Source of the DNA: Rufibacter latericius
Lineage (GTDB): Bacteria; Bacteroidota; Bacteroidia; Cytophagales; Hymenobacteraceae
DNA length: 64,000 nt
Direction of reading: 5' to 3'
NCBI RefSeq assembly: GCF_003721515.1
Contig: NZ_RJJD01000008.1
Coordinates: 248,001 to 312,000, forward strand
A program made the translations under genes and the position numbers. Below, piece after piece: positions 27,233 through 36,902 of the stretch (position 1 is the stretch's first letter; the number at the start of each line of letters is the position of its first letter). The notes under the pieces are model-generated. The model was not told where the DNA came from. It did no database searches and was given only the letters and a program-made list of their open reading frames with translations.

Positions 27233-27646
27233 CTAGTTGGTTTCAGACTGCCTTACCAAGTGGTACACATCGGTTACCTCTCCCGTTTTCCGGGTAAGGG
27301 TAATTCCTCCTTCCTGATTTGTGCTCAGCGCAAAGGCTCCGTCCAAAATGAGTGTCCAGTCAAACTCTGCCGTCATGAACGAAGCATTTTTAAAAGTCAC
27401 TTCCTGCCCATTTACCTGATAGGTTCCTTGCCCAATAGCCGGATATTTCAAGTGGTCACTGCTGCCAGAGAAAGAATTGCCGTCAAAGACTAAAGTGACA
27501 TTGGCTCTGGGGTAGTCTGCAATAGGGCTTGACCGCTGGAAAGTCCCGGTGTAAGTACCACTGGGCAGTACGGCGGGAGCATCTTCCTTGTCAAAGCAGG
27601 AAAACAGGAACAGCGATAGAAACAGAAGGAGTAAAGTATTTTTCAT
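27233..27646 (-). CDS. Small lipoprotein of unknown function
   Basis: 137 residues; signal MKNTLLLLFLSLFLFSC with lipidated Cys17. The body is beta-rich (GTYTGTFQRSS, GNSFSGSSD, GTYQVNGQEVTFKNASF), resembling small lipocalin-like or META-like lipoproteins of the phylum, but no family is certain. Transcribed alone, convergent with manC. Confidence 0.8.
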   Translation of the reverse strand: MKNTLLLLFLSLFLFSCFDKEDAPAVLPSGTYTGTFQRSSPIADYPRANVTLVFDGNSFSGSSDHLKYPAIGQGTYQVNGQEVTFKNASFMTAEFDWTLILDGAFALSTNQEGGITLTRKTGEVTDVYHLVRQSETN

Positions 27647-27744
27647 AGGGTAGCTTTTTACTCAAGACCCTGTTGGGGAACAAAAGGCTGCATTGGAGTC
27701 AGGAAATAAATATGCAATTTCTCCTCCAAAAGGCTTTCATGCAA

Positions 27745-27790
27745 ATAGCCTTTTAGGCCTGATTTCATGAAAAAAGACCCAAAAGGCTAT
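27745..27790. repeat. Dispersed palindrome, probable rlmB terminator
   Basis: ATAGCCTTTT and AAAAGGCTAT are perfect outer arms around AGGCCTGATTTCATGAAAAA. About 30 nt past the rlmB stop on the minus strand. Confidence 0.75.
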
Positions 27791-27820
27791 ACCTTAGAAA
27801 TATCATTCTCCAACAAAAAC

Positions 27821-28633
27821 CTATTCCGCTTTGCGCTGTCTCAGGGCTTCATAAAGAATAATGCCACTGGCCACCGACACGTTCAAGGATTGCACTTGAC
27901 CAATCATCGGGATTTTCACGCGCACATCGGCTCTTTTCAGGTATTCAGGAGAAATACCGTCTTCTTCGCTGCCCATGAGCACAGCTACAGGCCCGGTGAG
28001 GTCCACGGCAGCATCGGTGAGGATATCGTCGGCTTTCTCGGTACAGGCTACTACCCTGATGCCAGATTGCTTCAGGAAGTGCAGGGTATCTTTCAGGTTA
28101 TGCTCGCGGCAAACCGGGATTAGGTTCAGAGCACCGGCCGAGGTTTTCAGGGCATCGGCGTTGATCTGGGCAGCTCCGCGGCTGGGAATCACAATGGCGT
28201 CCACGCCCATACACTCGGCGTTCCGGGCAATGGCCCCGAAGTTCCGGACATCGGTAATCCGGTCCAGAACCAGCAGCAATGGATCTTTGCCTTTTTCAAA
28301 AAGAGAGGCTACAATCTCATCCAGGGGAGAATAAGAAATCGCGGACAGGTAGGCTACCGCACCCTGGTGGTTTTTACGGGTAAGTTGGTCCAGCTTCTCG
28401 TTCGGTACCAAAGAGATAGGAATCTGCGCCTCGCGGGCCAGTTCGGTGATCTCCTGGCTGATGCTGTGCTTGGCTCCTTTCAGCAGATAGATTTTCTCCA
28501 TGGTCTTACCGGCGTGCAGGGCTTCCAGGATCGGCCGAAGGCCGAACACCATCTCCATTTTATCTACCTTGGGTGGGCCGTAGAATTTTGGCTTTCCGCC
28601 ACCGTCTCTATCTCTGTAATTTCTGTTTTCCAT
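27821..28633 (-). CDS. rlmB: 23S rRNA (guanosine-2'-O-)-methyltransferase, SpoU/RlmB family
   Basis: 270 residues from the ATG at 28633 (MENRNYRDRDGGG); a further upstream in-frame start would add a non-conserved leader. N-terminal substrate-binding domain (VFGLRPILEALHAGK), then the SPOUT trefoil-knot methyltransferase with motifs NFGAIARNAECMG, LMGSEEDGIS and IPMIGQVQSLNVSVASGI. It methylates a G in helix 80 of 23S rRNA (G2251 in E. coli). Confidence 0.92.
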   Translation of the reverse strand: MENRNYRDRDGGGKPKFYGPPKVDKMEMVFGLRPILEALHAGKTMEKIYLLKGAKHSISQEITELAREAQIPISLVPNEKLDQLTRKNHQGAVAYLSAISYSPLDEIVASLFEKGKDPLLLVLDRITDVRNFGAIARNAECMGVDAIVIPSRGAAQINADALKTSAGALNLIPVCREHNLKDTLHFLKQSGIRVVACTEKADDILTDAAVDLTGPVAVLMGSEEDGISPEYLKRADVRVKIPMIGQVQSLNVSVASGIILYEALRQRKAE

Positions 28634-28803
28634 GGATGTTATGCGTTGATCTGCAGCCGCACTGCTTTTCTGAATTGCCTGCAAAGGTAGCCGTATTTCC
28701 GCAGAAATGTAACAGAAGCTATTTCTCGGGATTTCAGGCAAAAGAAGAACACTACCAAGATTGCCTTCTCCCTCCTTTCATACGGCTAAACCCTGGAACA
28801 AGC

Positions 28804-28849
28804 CTCCTGTTTTCAAGCCATTTTTCCGGAAACAACCTAAAAACGGGAG
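28804..28849. repeat. Dispersed palindrome beside a terminator
   Basis: CTCCTGTTTT and AAAACGGGAG pair with one G-T wobble around CAAGCCATTTTTCCGGAAACAA-like core (core quoted to its centre only). Confidence 0.65.
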
Positions 28850-28858
28850 ATACTTAAA

Positions 28859-28896
28859 AACAGAACGGCCGGTCATCTCTGACCGGCCGTTCTGTT
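28859..28896 (-). terminator. Rho-independent terminator of the DUF2723 gene
   Basis: AACAGAACGGCCGGTCA pairs with TGACCGGCCGTTCTGTT around TCTC. Confidence 0.9.
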
Positions 28897-28909
28897 CAAT
28901 TTAATACAG

Positions 28910-31900
28910 TTACTTGCCCATTTGGCCGTAGTACTGCATGAACTTCTGCTCAATTTCGGCTGATTTCTGGGTCATGCCTACCTGGCGCGACACCTGAATC
29001 AACTGCTGCATGATAAACAGGTTGATGCGGATCTCGGTCTCGAACATGGAGCTTTGGGTAAAGTAGTACCGCAGCGCGGCATCTGAACGGGCGGACATGG
29101 TGTTCACGATCTCCTGGGCGCGTTTCTGATCGCCTACCTCGTACAACGGCACCACGAACGGCGGAATGTAGTAGTCGTACGGGATGGATTTGTCTGGCAA
29201 CTGCGCGAAGCAGTAGTCCATGATCTTCTTGGCGGTGGCTTTGTCGCCGGCTTTCAGGTACTCCAGGGTCAGTTGGTAATACTTGTCGCGGGCGTTGGCC
29301 GGGAAACGTAGGTAGTTTTCGTCGTAGAAAATATCCGTGCGGTCCAGGTTGCGCCAAGAGAATTTGTTCATCATGTTGTCATACATGATGTCTTTGGCGA
29401 TGTAGCCCATCTGGTCGTTGCTTCTGCTTTGCACCGGAACCACTCTGTAAGCAAGTCCCTCTAACTGCAGGTAGTTGTCCAAGCCCATGAAGTCAGAGTT
29501 ATCGGCGGTGGTGGAGAAGTATACCGGTCGTTTCCAGTTGTTATTGGCAATCAAGTCCAGAATGGCCAAGTGCTTTTTCTCCAGACCACTCTTGTCAATG
29601 GTGAAGCGCATCTGGCTCACGACGGAGTCTCTGTAAGCAGGTGCTACGGCATTGTTCGCCAGCACCGCGTTTTTGTCCACGTTCAGGAAGAAGTTCTTCG
29701 TAGGAAAAGACAGGTACGTGCGTCCGGCACGGTCTCCAATCTGCAGGGCCTGGTGGTTCTGTTTCACCAACTGGATGTACTGCTGAAGGTCAATTCCGCT
29801 GGCTACTTCCGGACGCTCCACATAGGGCAGGTAGTCGTTGATTCCCTGGCGATAGTTCTCGTTTTCCAGACTCATGGGGAACGGCTCAGATTGGTAGGCC
29901 TGGCGTTTCATCTGATCCAGGTACCAATCGGTGTTCATGTAGCTCAACACGGCCACGCGTACATCGGTCCGGAAACCTTCCACTTCCTGGGCGTACCACA
30001 GCGGGAACGTATCGTTGTCTCCGTTGGTGAACAGGATAGCGTTAGGCGCCACCGAGCTCAGTAGGTTCTTCGCCGAGTCAACGGAATGGTAACGGTCTGA
30101 ACGGTCATGGTCGTCCCAGCCCTGGGCCGCCATCACCCCCGGGATCAGCAAACCTATCACAGAAGCAACTACGCCTGCCAGAATATCAGACTTCAACGTT
30201 CTGCGCAGGAAATCGGCGATAGCCAGAACGCCCAGGCCAATCCAGATACAGTACGCGTAGAAAGCCCCGGCGAAAGTGTAATCCCGTTCGCGCGGCTCAA
30301 TAGGCGGCTGGTTCAGGTACAGCACAATGGCAATACCGGTGAAGAAGAACAGAAGACCAACCACAAAGGCATCGCGCTGTTTTCTTCTCAATTGGTAAAT
30401 CAAGCCCAGAATCCCCAGCGCCAAGGGCAACATGAAGAAGTTGTTACGAGCTTTGCTTTCAGAGATGCGGTCAGGCAGGCCATCGTTGCCTTCCCATGGC
30501 CACAGCACACCAGATTGCTGGATGTCACCCTCGCGGCCCACAAAATTCCAGCCGAAGTACCGCCAGAACATGTGTCCCATCTGGTAATTGATCAAGAAGC
30601 TCATGTTCTGCCCAAAGGTGGGCTTCTGGCCTTCCTGAATATCTACCCACTTTTTGTATTGGGCAATATGCCCTGGCTGGCTGCTGTACAGACGCGGCAA
30701 CAGCACTTTGTCTTTGGAATCATACACCGGCTCCACCTTGCGGCCAACCTCAATGTATTTGTCTTCGCCCTTGATATACTGAGCAGCGCCTTCCTTCTGG
30801 TCAACAGGTTCGGCATTGAACTGCGGCCCGAACAGCAACGGACGGTCACCGTACTGCTCGCGCTTGAGGTAAGACACGAAGCTTACAATATTCTCAGGGT
30901 CGTTCTCATCAATGGTTGGGTCGTAGCCCGAGCGGATTGGGATGATCAGGTAAGAAGAGTACCCGATTAGCACGAAGATAAAACTCAACAGCGCGGTGTG
31001 CAGCGTCCGGTTTCCGGTTTTGATGGCGTAACGTACGGCCCACACGATGAGCCCGATGAACAGCGCCACAAAGAAGATCACGCCTGCGCCAAACGGCAAC
31101 CCGAAGCTGTTCACAAACAACACTTCAAAAGAACCGGCAATGGAAGGCAAGCCTGGGATGATTCCCACCAATACCACACCTAAAATCACGGCACTCACCA
31201 CCAGGGTGATAAGAGCGCCTTTATTCGTGTATTTTTTAAGCCGGAAAAAGAAAATGAAGGCCAAAGCAGGAATGGCTACCAGGTTCAGCAAATGGACGCC
31301 AATAGAAAGGCCCACCATGTAAGCGATCAAAATCAGCCATTTATCTGAAACGGCATCGTGCGCGCGGCTTTCCCAGCGCAACATGGCCCACACGACAAAA
31401 GCAGTAAAGAAAGAAGAGAAGGCATACACCTCTGCTTCTACCGCTGAGAACCAGAAAGAGTCTGAAAACGTGAAGGCAAGGGCTCCCACGGCAGCAGCGC
31501 CCATGATGGCAATGGTTTGGCCCAAGGTAGGCACCACGGTTTCTTCAGGGGCAGTAGCGGTGGCCATCGCGCCCAAAGTGCTGGGGCGCTGGGAAGGCAC
31601 CAGAAGTTTACGGGCCAGGATACTGATGGTCCAGAACAGGAACAGCACAGTAAAGGAACTGGAAAGGGCCGAGAGTAGATTCACCCACCAGGCTACCTGC
31701 GCCGGTTCACTTGCAAACAAAGAGAAAATACGGCCCAGCAACAGGTAAAAAGGAGCCCCGGGCGGGTGCGGCACTAAGAGCTTATAGGAACAGGCAATGA
31801 ATTCTCCGCTGTCCCAGAAACTGGCCGTTGGCTCTAGGGTAAGTACATACGCGATGGTGGCCACCGCAAATACCAGCCAACCCACCAGATTGTTGATCCG

Positions 31901-31915
31901 ATTGTATTGCAACAT
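28910..31915 (-). CDS. DUF2723 integral membrane protein, GT-C-type glycosyltransferase-like
   Basis: 1001 residues. The first half carries about twelve predicted membrane spans, starting with WLVFAVATIAYVLTLEPTASFWDSGEFIA, where the acidic residues after the first span resemble the catalytic loop of GT-C enzymes. The second half (from about 590) is soluble with TPR-like helices near the C-terminus. DUF2723 includes eukaryotic TMEM260, a protein O-mannosyltransferase, so transfer of a sugar from a lipid carrier to secreted proteins is a reasonable inference. Single gene with its own terminator; not linked to other glycosylation genes. Confidence 0.85.
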   Translation of the reverse strand: MLQYNRINNLVGWLVFAVATIAYVLTLEPTASFWDSGEFIACSYKLLVPHPPGAPFYLLLGRIFSLFASEPAQVAWWVNLLSALSSSFTVLFLFWTISILARKLLVPSQRPSTLGAMATATAPEETVVPTLGQTIAIMGAAAVGALAFTFSDSFWFSAVEAEVYAFSSFFTAFVVWAMLRWESRAHDAVSDKWLILIAYMVGLSIGVHLLNLVAIPALAFIFFFRLKKYTNKGALITLVVSAVILGVVLVGIIPGLPSIAGSFEVLFVNSFGLPFGAGVIFFVALFIGLIVWAVRYAIKTGNRTLHTALLSFIFVLIGYSSYLIIPIRSGYDPTIDENDPENIVSFVSYLKREQYGDRPLLFGPQFNAEPVDQKEGAAQYIKGEDKYIEVGRKVEPVYDSKDKVLLPRLYSSQPGHIAQYKKWVDIQEGQKPTFGQNMSFLINYQMGHMFWRYFGWNFVGREGDIQQSGVLWPWEGNDGLPDRISESKARNNFFMLPLALGILGLIYQLRRKQRDAFVVGLLFFFTGIAIVLYLNQPPIEPRERDYTFAGAFYAYCIWIGLGVLAIADFLRRTLKSDILAGVVASVIGLLIPGVMAAQGWDDHDRSDRYHSVDSAKNLLSSVAPNAILFTNGDNDTFPLWYAQEVEGFRTDVRVAVLSYMNTDWYLDQMKRQAYQSEPFPMSLENENYRQGINDYLPYVERPEVASGIDLQQYIQLVKQNHQALQIGDRAGRTYLSFPTKNFFLNVDKNAVLANNAVAPAYRDSVVSQMRFTIDKSGLEKKHLAILDLIANNNWKRPVYFSTTADNSDFMGLDNYLQLEGLAYRVVPVQSRSNDQMGYIAKDIMYDNMMNKFSWRNLDRTDIFYDENYLRFPANARDKYYQLTLEYLKAGDKATAKKIMDYCFAQLPDKSIPYDYYIPPFVVPLYEVGDQKRAQEIVNTMSARSDAALRYYFTQSSMFETEIRINLFIMQQLIQVSRQVGMTQKSAEIEQKFMQYYGQMGK

Positions 31916-31987
31916 GATGTGTTAAAGATTGAACCCTCGAAATTAGCAATTTTCTGAACGTCTAGCCTCTTGCCAACCCCAATAAAT

Positions 31988-32016
31988 AAAAAAAGAGCCA
32001 GCTTAGGCTGGCTCTT
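31988..32016 (-). terminator. Terminator of the T9SS-sorted protein gene
   Basis: AAGAGCCAGC pairs with GCTGGCTCTT around TTAG, with a T-run on the minus strand. Confidence 0.85.
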
Positions 32017-32038
32017 CTATAACTTACGCAGCGAAAGA

Positions 32039-32671
32039 TTATTGCTGCTGCAGAATCAGTCGTTTGGTTTCCACCATCTTTTCGTTCACCAGCAGGCTAT
32101 AGAAATAGATGCCGGCCGGCAAGGGAGAAAGGTCCACCACAATGGTCTCAGTAGTGGTAGGCTTGGCTACCGGAATCTCTTTATATACTTTCCCAATCGC
32201 GTTGGAGATTCTGATCTTATAGGTTTCATCACCCAGCGAGCTAAGCGAAATGCGGGTTACTCCTCTGGAGGGGTTGGGGTAAGCGTTCAGAGAAGGAATC
32301 AATTTAGGCTCCTTGGTTCCCTGCCCTCCGGTAAGGATTTTACTTGCACTGGCATATACCGCCGCCACCTGGCGCAGGCCTGGTTTGGTGGCCATCACAC
32401 CCGGACTTTTAGTCAGGTAATGCAAGGGAGAATATTTTTTTATGTTCGGGTTATAGGAAGAAAAATTAACAGCAGGCAATATCCCAAAATCTGTCACCGT
32501 TAAACTCGCAGACGTTCTCCAATTCTGGAAAACGGTATCAGATTTTGCAGAAGTAGCCGTATGGGTACCCAAAGGCAAACCGCCGGGAACCACGCCCAGA
32601 GTAGATGCTTTGCTGCCTAAAACTATGCCCAGGGTTAAAATCCCCAGGAAAACACGTGTAAAAATTTTCAT
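32039..32671 (-). CDS. Secreted protein with type IX secretion C-terminal sorting domain
   Basis: 210 residues from the ATG at 32671 (MKIFTRVFLGILTLGIVLGS, a signal peptide); an upstream in-frame start adds a hydrophilic leader and is unlikely. The last 80 residues form a T9SS type A sorting domain: AYPNPSRG, YKIRISNAIGKVY, LPAGIYFYSLLVNEKMVETKRLIL. The protein should pass the inner membrane by Sec and the outer membrane by T9SS. The part between is short and without a recognised domain, so its surface role is unknown. Confidence 0.88.
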   Translation of the reverse strand: MKIFTRVFLGILTLGIVLGSKASTLGVVPGGLPLGTHTATSAKSDTVFQNWRTSASLTVTDFGILPAVNFSSYNPNIKKYSPLHYLTKSPGVMATKPGLRQVAAVYASASKILTGGQGTKEPKLIPSLNAYPNPSRGVTRISLSSLGDETYKIRISNAIGKVYKEIPVAKPTTTETIVVDLSPLPAGIYFYSLLVNEKMVETKRLILQQQ

Positions 32672-32812
32672 ACCATATGTGCCAAGAAGTTGGTGTCTCC
32701 TTTCGGATTGGTTCAAATATAACAAGGGATCCTTAAACTACAAACAAAACAATAGGATTTTCTCTATCTATTTCTACAAATAAACCAATAAGCCCTTTTA
32801 AAGTTTCAAATT

Positions 32813-32848
32813 GTTTTAAGGCTATATTTCAAAAACTAGGCCAAAACC
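32813..32848. repeat. Dispersed palindrome at the birA 3' end
   Basis: GTTTTAAGGCTATATTTC then AAAAACTAGGCCAAAACC; it ends one base from the birA stop codon. Confidence 0.6.
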
Positions 32849-32849
32849 A

Positions 32850-33620
32850 TTAATCCTCTATCACAAATTTTATTTCCTGGAACTGGAAGAACTGCAATTT
32901 CTGTTCTATGAGTACTGCCAAACGTCCGGCAGCGTCTACACCGGTAATCTGCCCGGGCCGTATCTGTCCTCCCACCTCGAAAGAATGCCATTCCTGGTAG
33001 CGGTACAAGTGCTGTAGGTATTCCCTTTTTTGCGCCTCAACTGCTCCGCTGCGTAACATAAGGTATCTGCGCTCCATATTTTCCAGTAACTTGCTGATGA
33101 GCCTGGAAAGCGGAAGTTGCTGCCCGGTGAGTAAAGCCAGCGAAGTGGCGCGTGAATGAGCAAAGGTTACTTGGTTCACATTGAGCCCTATGCCTACCAC
33201 ACTGTGCTGAAGAAACCGGCCGCTCACGGAGTTCTCGATCAGAATGCCGCCTACTTTTTGGTTGTGGCAGTACAGATCATTGGGCCATTTGAGGGTAGCA
33301 CCGGCAGGCAGGTATTCCTGCACCAGGTCAAGTACTGCCAGTGAAACAGCAATGTTGAGCGAGAACTGGTGCTGGGCCTCTAAAAAGGTTGGCTTTAAAA
33401 TGACAGATAACGTAATGTTTTTGTCAGGTTCCACGTCCCAGGTATTGCCACGTTGGCCGCGCCCACCCGTTTGGGCACCAGCCACTATGACACAACCATC
33501 CGTGGCCCCATTTTTGTAAAGAAGCTCATGTGCCTCTGTGTTGGTAGAGGCACATTCTGGCAGAAAAATAAGTTGCTGGCCTATAAAAAGGGTATCTGGC
33601 GAAATTTTTTGCAAAGACAT
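32850..33620 (-). CDS. birA: Biotin-[acetyl-CoA-carboxylase] ligase
   Basis: 256 residues. Attaches biotin to the carboxyl carrier protein through biotinyl-AMP. The family motif is GGRGQRGNTWDV; LKWPNDLYCHNQKVGGILIE and GIGLNVN are also present. No N-terminal helix-turn-helix is present, so it is a ligase without the repressor domain of E. coli BirA. It diverges from rsfS with a short shared promoter region. Confidence 0.92.
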   Translation of the reverse strand: MSLQKISPDTLFIGQQLIFLPECASTNTEAHELLYKNGATDGCVIVAGAQTGGRGQRGNTWDVEPDKNITLSVILKPTFLEAQHQFSLNIAVSLAVLDLVQEYLPAGATLKWPNDLYCHNQKVGGILIENSVSGRFLQHSVVGIGLNVNQVTFAHSRATSLALLTGQQLPLSRLISKLLENMERRYLMLRSGAVEAQKREYLQHLYRYQEWHSFEVGGQIRPGQITGVDAAGRLAVLIEQKLQFFQFQEIKFVIED

Positions 33621-33623
33621 TCG

Positions 33624-33631
33624 TATTTTTG
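33624..33631 (+). promoter_or_regulatory. Possible -7 element for rsfS
   Basis: TATTTTTG matches TAnnTTTG 24 nt before the start; no convincing -33 TTG at standard spacing. Confidence 0.3.
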
Positions 33632-33636
33632 AAGAT

Positions 33637-33665
33637 CAAATTTATATTTCCCAAATGAAACACAA
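33637..33665 (-). promoter_or_regulatory. Candidate birA promoter
   Basis: Minus strand: TTG (33663-33665), 18 nt, TAAATTTG (33637-33644). Confidence 0.4.
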
Positions 33666-34053
33666 CACGATTCAGGACAATTCCGACATATTGGCAGAAC
33701 TGGTAGTAAAAGGCATGCAGGAAAGAAAAGCAGCCGATATTGTCGTTCTTAACCTGAAATCTTTGAAGAATGCCGTCTCTGACTACTTTATCATAAGCTC
33801 GGCTAGCTCAGACACCCAATTGGATGCCATTGCTACGTCTATTGAAGAAGAAGTTTTCAAACTTACCAAAGAACACCCTTGGCAGAGTGAAGGCCGCACC
33901 AACCGCGAGTGGGTGGTGCTTGACTACGTTGATGTAGTAGCCCATATCTTTCTTAAGGACAAACGTAATTTCTACGCACTGGAAGAACTCTGGGGCGATG
34001 CCGAGATTACGCACGTAGAGCCTACCGAGGGCTCTGCTACGGCTGTACGCTAA
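33655..34053 (+). CDS. rsfS: Ribosome silencing factor RsfS
   Basis: 132 residues from the ATG at 33655. RsfS binds ribosomal protein uL14 and blocks subunit joining when nutrients are low. Typical motifs: KAADIVVLNLKSLKNAVSDYFIISSASSDTQ and EWVVLDYVDVVAHIF. First gene of a run rsfS-ftsH-LUD-lpxH. Confidence 0.93.
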   Translation: MKHNTIQDNSDILAELVVKGMQERKAADIVVLNLKSLKNAVSDYFIISSASSDTQLDAIATSIEEEVFKLTKEHPWQSEGRTNREWVVLDYVDVVAHIFLKDKRNFYALEELWGDAEITHVEPTEGSATAVR

Positions 34054-34101
34054 ACAAAGCGCCAGCCCAGAGGTTTACCTTTTATTGAGAGAGAACAACC
34101 C

Positions 34102-36213
34102 ATGACAGAAAAACCAGAAAAAAAGAAAAAAAGGAAAATAATACCCACCACTCCGCCGCGCCCAACCATGCAGATTTGGGTTCTGGCCGCTTTAGTGATC
34201 TTTATTTTCGGACTTACATATTACAATAACCTCAACGCCACCATTGAAATCCGGCAGCCTCGTTTCGAGGAAATGCTGTTGGCGCAGGACGTGAAGAAAG
34301 TAGCGGTAGTGAACAACAACGTGGCTGAGGTAACCTTGAAAGAGGAAGCGCTCAAAAACGAGAAGTACCGTGCCGAGTTGGAAAGCCGCGGGGGAGGGTT
34401 CAGCATGAACACCCAGGGCGCTCAGTACCACTTCCCTATCATCACCGCTGAGAGCTTTAAGCAGGATTTAGATCAATTGCAGGCAAACCTTCCGCGCGAG
34501 CAACGGGTGCCTCTGGAGATTGAGAAACGTACCGGACTTCTGGAACTCCTGATGGGCTGGCCATTCTTCATCCTGCTCATGGTAGGTTTCTGGTTCCTGA
34601 TGCGCCGCATGGCCACCGGGGGAGCTGGCGGACAGATCTTCAACATCGGAAAATCGCGCGCCGCACTGTTTGACGCCGAGAACAAGGTGAAGATCACGTT
34701 CAAAGACGTAGCCGGCCTGGAGGAAGCCAAAGAAGAAATCCAGGAGATTGTCGAGTTCCTGAAAAACCCCACCAAGTTCACCATTCTGGGAGGTAAAATC
34801 CCGAAGGGTGCGTTGCTGGTAGGTCCTCCGGGTACCGGTAAAACCTTGTTGGCTAAAGCCGTTGCCGGCGAGGCCGAGGTTCCGTTCTTCTCCCTTTCTG
34901 GGTCAGACTTCGTGGAGATGTTCGTAGGGGTGGGTGCTGCCCGTGTGCGTGACCTGTTCAAGCAAGCGAAAGCCAAGGCCCCGTGTATCATCTTCATTGA
35001 CGAGATCGATGCGATTGGTCGTTCCAGAAGCCGCGGGCAGATGCCAGGCGGGAACGATGAGCGCGAGAACACCCTGAACTCCCTGTTGGTAGAGATGGAT
35101 GGTTTCGCGACAGACTCTGGAGTTATCATCCTGGCTGCCACCAACCGCCCAGACATTCTGGACTCTGCTTTGCTGCGCCCAGGACGTTTTGACCGCCAGA
35201 TCAGCATTGACAAACCAGACATCAACGGCCGTACCCATATCTTCGGGGTGCACTTAGGACCTTTGACGTTGGCCAGTGACGTGGATGCGAAGAAATTGGC
35301 AGCCCAGACTCCTGGTTTCGCCGGTGCTGAGATCGCCAACGTGTGTAACGAGGCGGCCTTGATCGCTGCCCGCCGGAACAAAAAGGCGATTGAAATGCAG
35401 GACTTCAACGATGCCATTGACCGTGTGATTGGTGGCTTGGAGAAGAAAAACAAAATCATCTCTCCGCAGGAAAAGAAAATCGTGGCCTACCACGAAGCCG
35501 GCCACGCCATTGCGGGTTGGTTCCTGGAGCACTGTGATCCGTTGGTGAAAGTAAGTATCGTTCCACGTGGTGTTGCCGCGTTAGGGTATGCCCAGTACTT
35601 GCCGAAAGAGCAGTTCCTGTACAACACAGAGCAGTTGGTAGACGAGATGTGTATGGCCCTGGGTGGCCGTGCAGCTGAGCAGATCGTGTTCGGGAAAATC
35701 TCTACCGGTGCCTTGAGTGACCTGGAACGAATTACCAAAATGGCCTACAGCATTGTGACCATGTACGGCATGAATGACCGCATCGGGAACCTGTCGTTTT
35801 ATGACTCCAAGCAGCCAGACAACACGTTTACGAAGCCTTATTCAGAAACTACCGCTGAAACGATTGACTCTGAAGTAAGAGTGCTGGTAGGCGATGCCTA
35901 TAACCGTACCCTTCAGTTACTTTCTGACAGACGTAACGAGTTGGAAATGGTGGCGCAGGAACTGTTAGAGAAGGAAATCCTTTTCCAGCATGATCTGGAG
36001 CGTTTGGTTGGCCCAAGACCTTTCGAGGGCTTAACTAACTACCAGGCTCATACTGCCGGTACAGACCGTAGCAAAACCCAGAGTGAAGTGGCCGGTGAAA
36101 ACCATATCATCACCCCATCTGGTGCGCAGCAAAACCAGGAAGACACGCCTACGGCTGCAGAGCCTACTGGTGCACCGTCTTCCAGCGGAGAAGGCACTAC
36201 ATTCAATTCGTAG
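34102..36213 (+). CDS. ftsH: ATP-dependent zinc metalloprotease FtsH
   Basis: 703 residues. Membrane-anchored AAA+ protease for quality control of membrane and short-lived proteins. Two membrane spans (about 22-40 and 143-160) flank a periplasmic domain; Walker A GPPGTGKT at 241-248, Walker [24 protein letters not shown], and the zinc site HEAGH at 464-468. The C-terminal 55 residues are Ser/Thr/Gln-rich and disordered. It follows rsfS by about 50 nt, an arrangement common in Bacteroidota. Confidence 0.97.
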   Translation: MTEKPEKKKKRKIIPTTPPRPTMQIWVLAALVIFIFGLTYYNNLNATIEIRQPRFEEMLLAQDVKKVAVVNNNVAEVTLKEEALKNEKYRAELESRGGGFSMNTQGAQYHFPIITAESFKQDLDQLQANLPREQRVPLEIEKRTGLLELLMGWPFFILLMVGFWFLMRRMATGGAGGQIFNIGKSRAALFDAENKVKITFKDVAGLEEAKEEIQEIVEFLKNPTKFTILGGKIPKGALLVGPPGTGKTLLAKAVAGEAEVPFFSLSGSDFVEMFVGVGAARVRDLFKQAKAKAPCIIFIDEIDAIGRSRSRGQMPGGNDERENTLNSLLVEMDGFATDSGVIILAATNRPDILDSALLRPGRFDRQISIDKPDINGRTHIFGVHLGPLTLASDVDAKKLAAQTPGFAGAEIANVCNEAALIAARRNKKAIEMQDFNDAIDRVIGGLEKKNKIISPQEKKIVAYHEAGHAIAGWFLEHCDPLVKVSIVPRGVAALGYAQYLPKEQFLYNTEQLVDEMCMALGGRAAEQIVFGKISTGALSDLERITKMAYSIVTMYGMNDRIGNLSFYDSKQPDNTFTKPYSETTAETIDSEVRVLVGDAYNRTLQLLSDRRNELEMVAQELLEKEILFQHDLERLVGPRPFEGLTNYQAHTAGTDRSKTQSEVAGENHIITPSGAQQNQEDTPTAAEPTGAPSSSGEGTTFNS

Positions 36214-36242
36214 CCCTTTTCTGAAAAGTAGGCCCTAAACGG
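36211..36242. repeat. Dispersed palindrome touching the ftsH stop codon
   Basis: The ftsH TAG (36211-36213) opens the element; CCCTTTTC-TGAAAAGTAGGCCCTAAACGG follows, with the left half shortened. It fills the short gap before the next gene of the same run. Confidence 0.65.
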
Positions 36243-36251
36243 AAATACAAC

Positions 36252-36902
36252 ATGTACGAAGCCAAATCCAAAGAGATTGTGCTCCGCAAGGTAAGAGAGG
36301 CGCTGGCTAAGTCAGCGCCTTTTCTGCCTCCTACCCCAGACTTCTCTACCTCGGTCTACGGCCCCTTGCTGGAAGACCTTTCGGTGCTTTTCGCCGAAAC
36401 CTTCATCCGGAACAGCGGTACCTTTGTGTACTGCGAGAACGAGGAAGACTTCTTTGACCAGCTCTTTGAGTTCAAGAAAGAGCGCGGCATAGAGAACATG
36501 TACGTGTGGGAACCAGCCCTGAAGAAAATCCTGCACGCCGGCGGCATCAATTTCAACGGCACCGAGGAGGAATTCATCGGCAATGCCCAGGCATCGCTCA
36601 CTACCTGCGAAGCCCTGGTGGCGCGTACCGGCAGCATCCTGGTTTCCTCCGCAAACGCCAGTGGCCGGAGACTTTCTGTGTATCCGGCCATGCACTTGGT
36701 GGTAGCCAAATTGTCGCAGCTGGTACCAGACATCAAACAGGCTTTACAGTTTGTGCAGGGCAAGTACGGCAACCGATTGCCGTCTATGCTATCTTTGGTC
36801 AGTGGCCCCAGTCGTACCGCCGACATTGAGAAAACCTTAGTCATGGGTGCCCACGGCCCCAAAGAACTTATCCTTTTCCTCGTTGATGATCACACCGATT
36901 GA
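36252..36902 (+). CDS. LUD-domain protein (LutC/YkgG family)
   Basis: 216 residues. LutC-type LUD fold, with TCEALVARTGSILVSS and YPAMHLVVAKLSQLVPDI. In Firmicutes LutC acts with the iron-sulfur proteins LutA/LutB in lactate oxidation, but neither is here, so the role is uncertain. Its 3' end overlaps lpxH by 17 nt, showing co-transcription between ftsH and lpxH. Confidence 0.85.
   Translation: MYEAKSKEIVLRKVREALAKSAPFLPPTPDFSTSVYGPLLEDLSVLFAETFIRNSGTFVYCENEEDFFDQLFEFKKERGIENMYVWEPALKKILHAGGINFNGTEEEFIGNAQASLTTCEALVARTGSILVSSANASGRRLSVYPAMHLVVAKLSQLVPDIKQALQFVQGKYGNRLPSMLSLVSGPSRTADIEKTLVMGAHGPKELILFLVDDHTD

Noticed and set aside
30107-30970. Plus-strand opening of 287 codons inside the DUF2723 gene
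   Set aside because: Wholly antisense to a long conserved membrane protein gene; no family resemblance.
34473-35459. Minus-strand opening of 328 codons inside ftsH
   Set aside because: Shadow of the AAA+ domain; Ser/Pro/Arg-rich as expected from a reverse reading.
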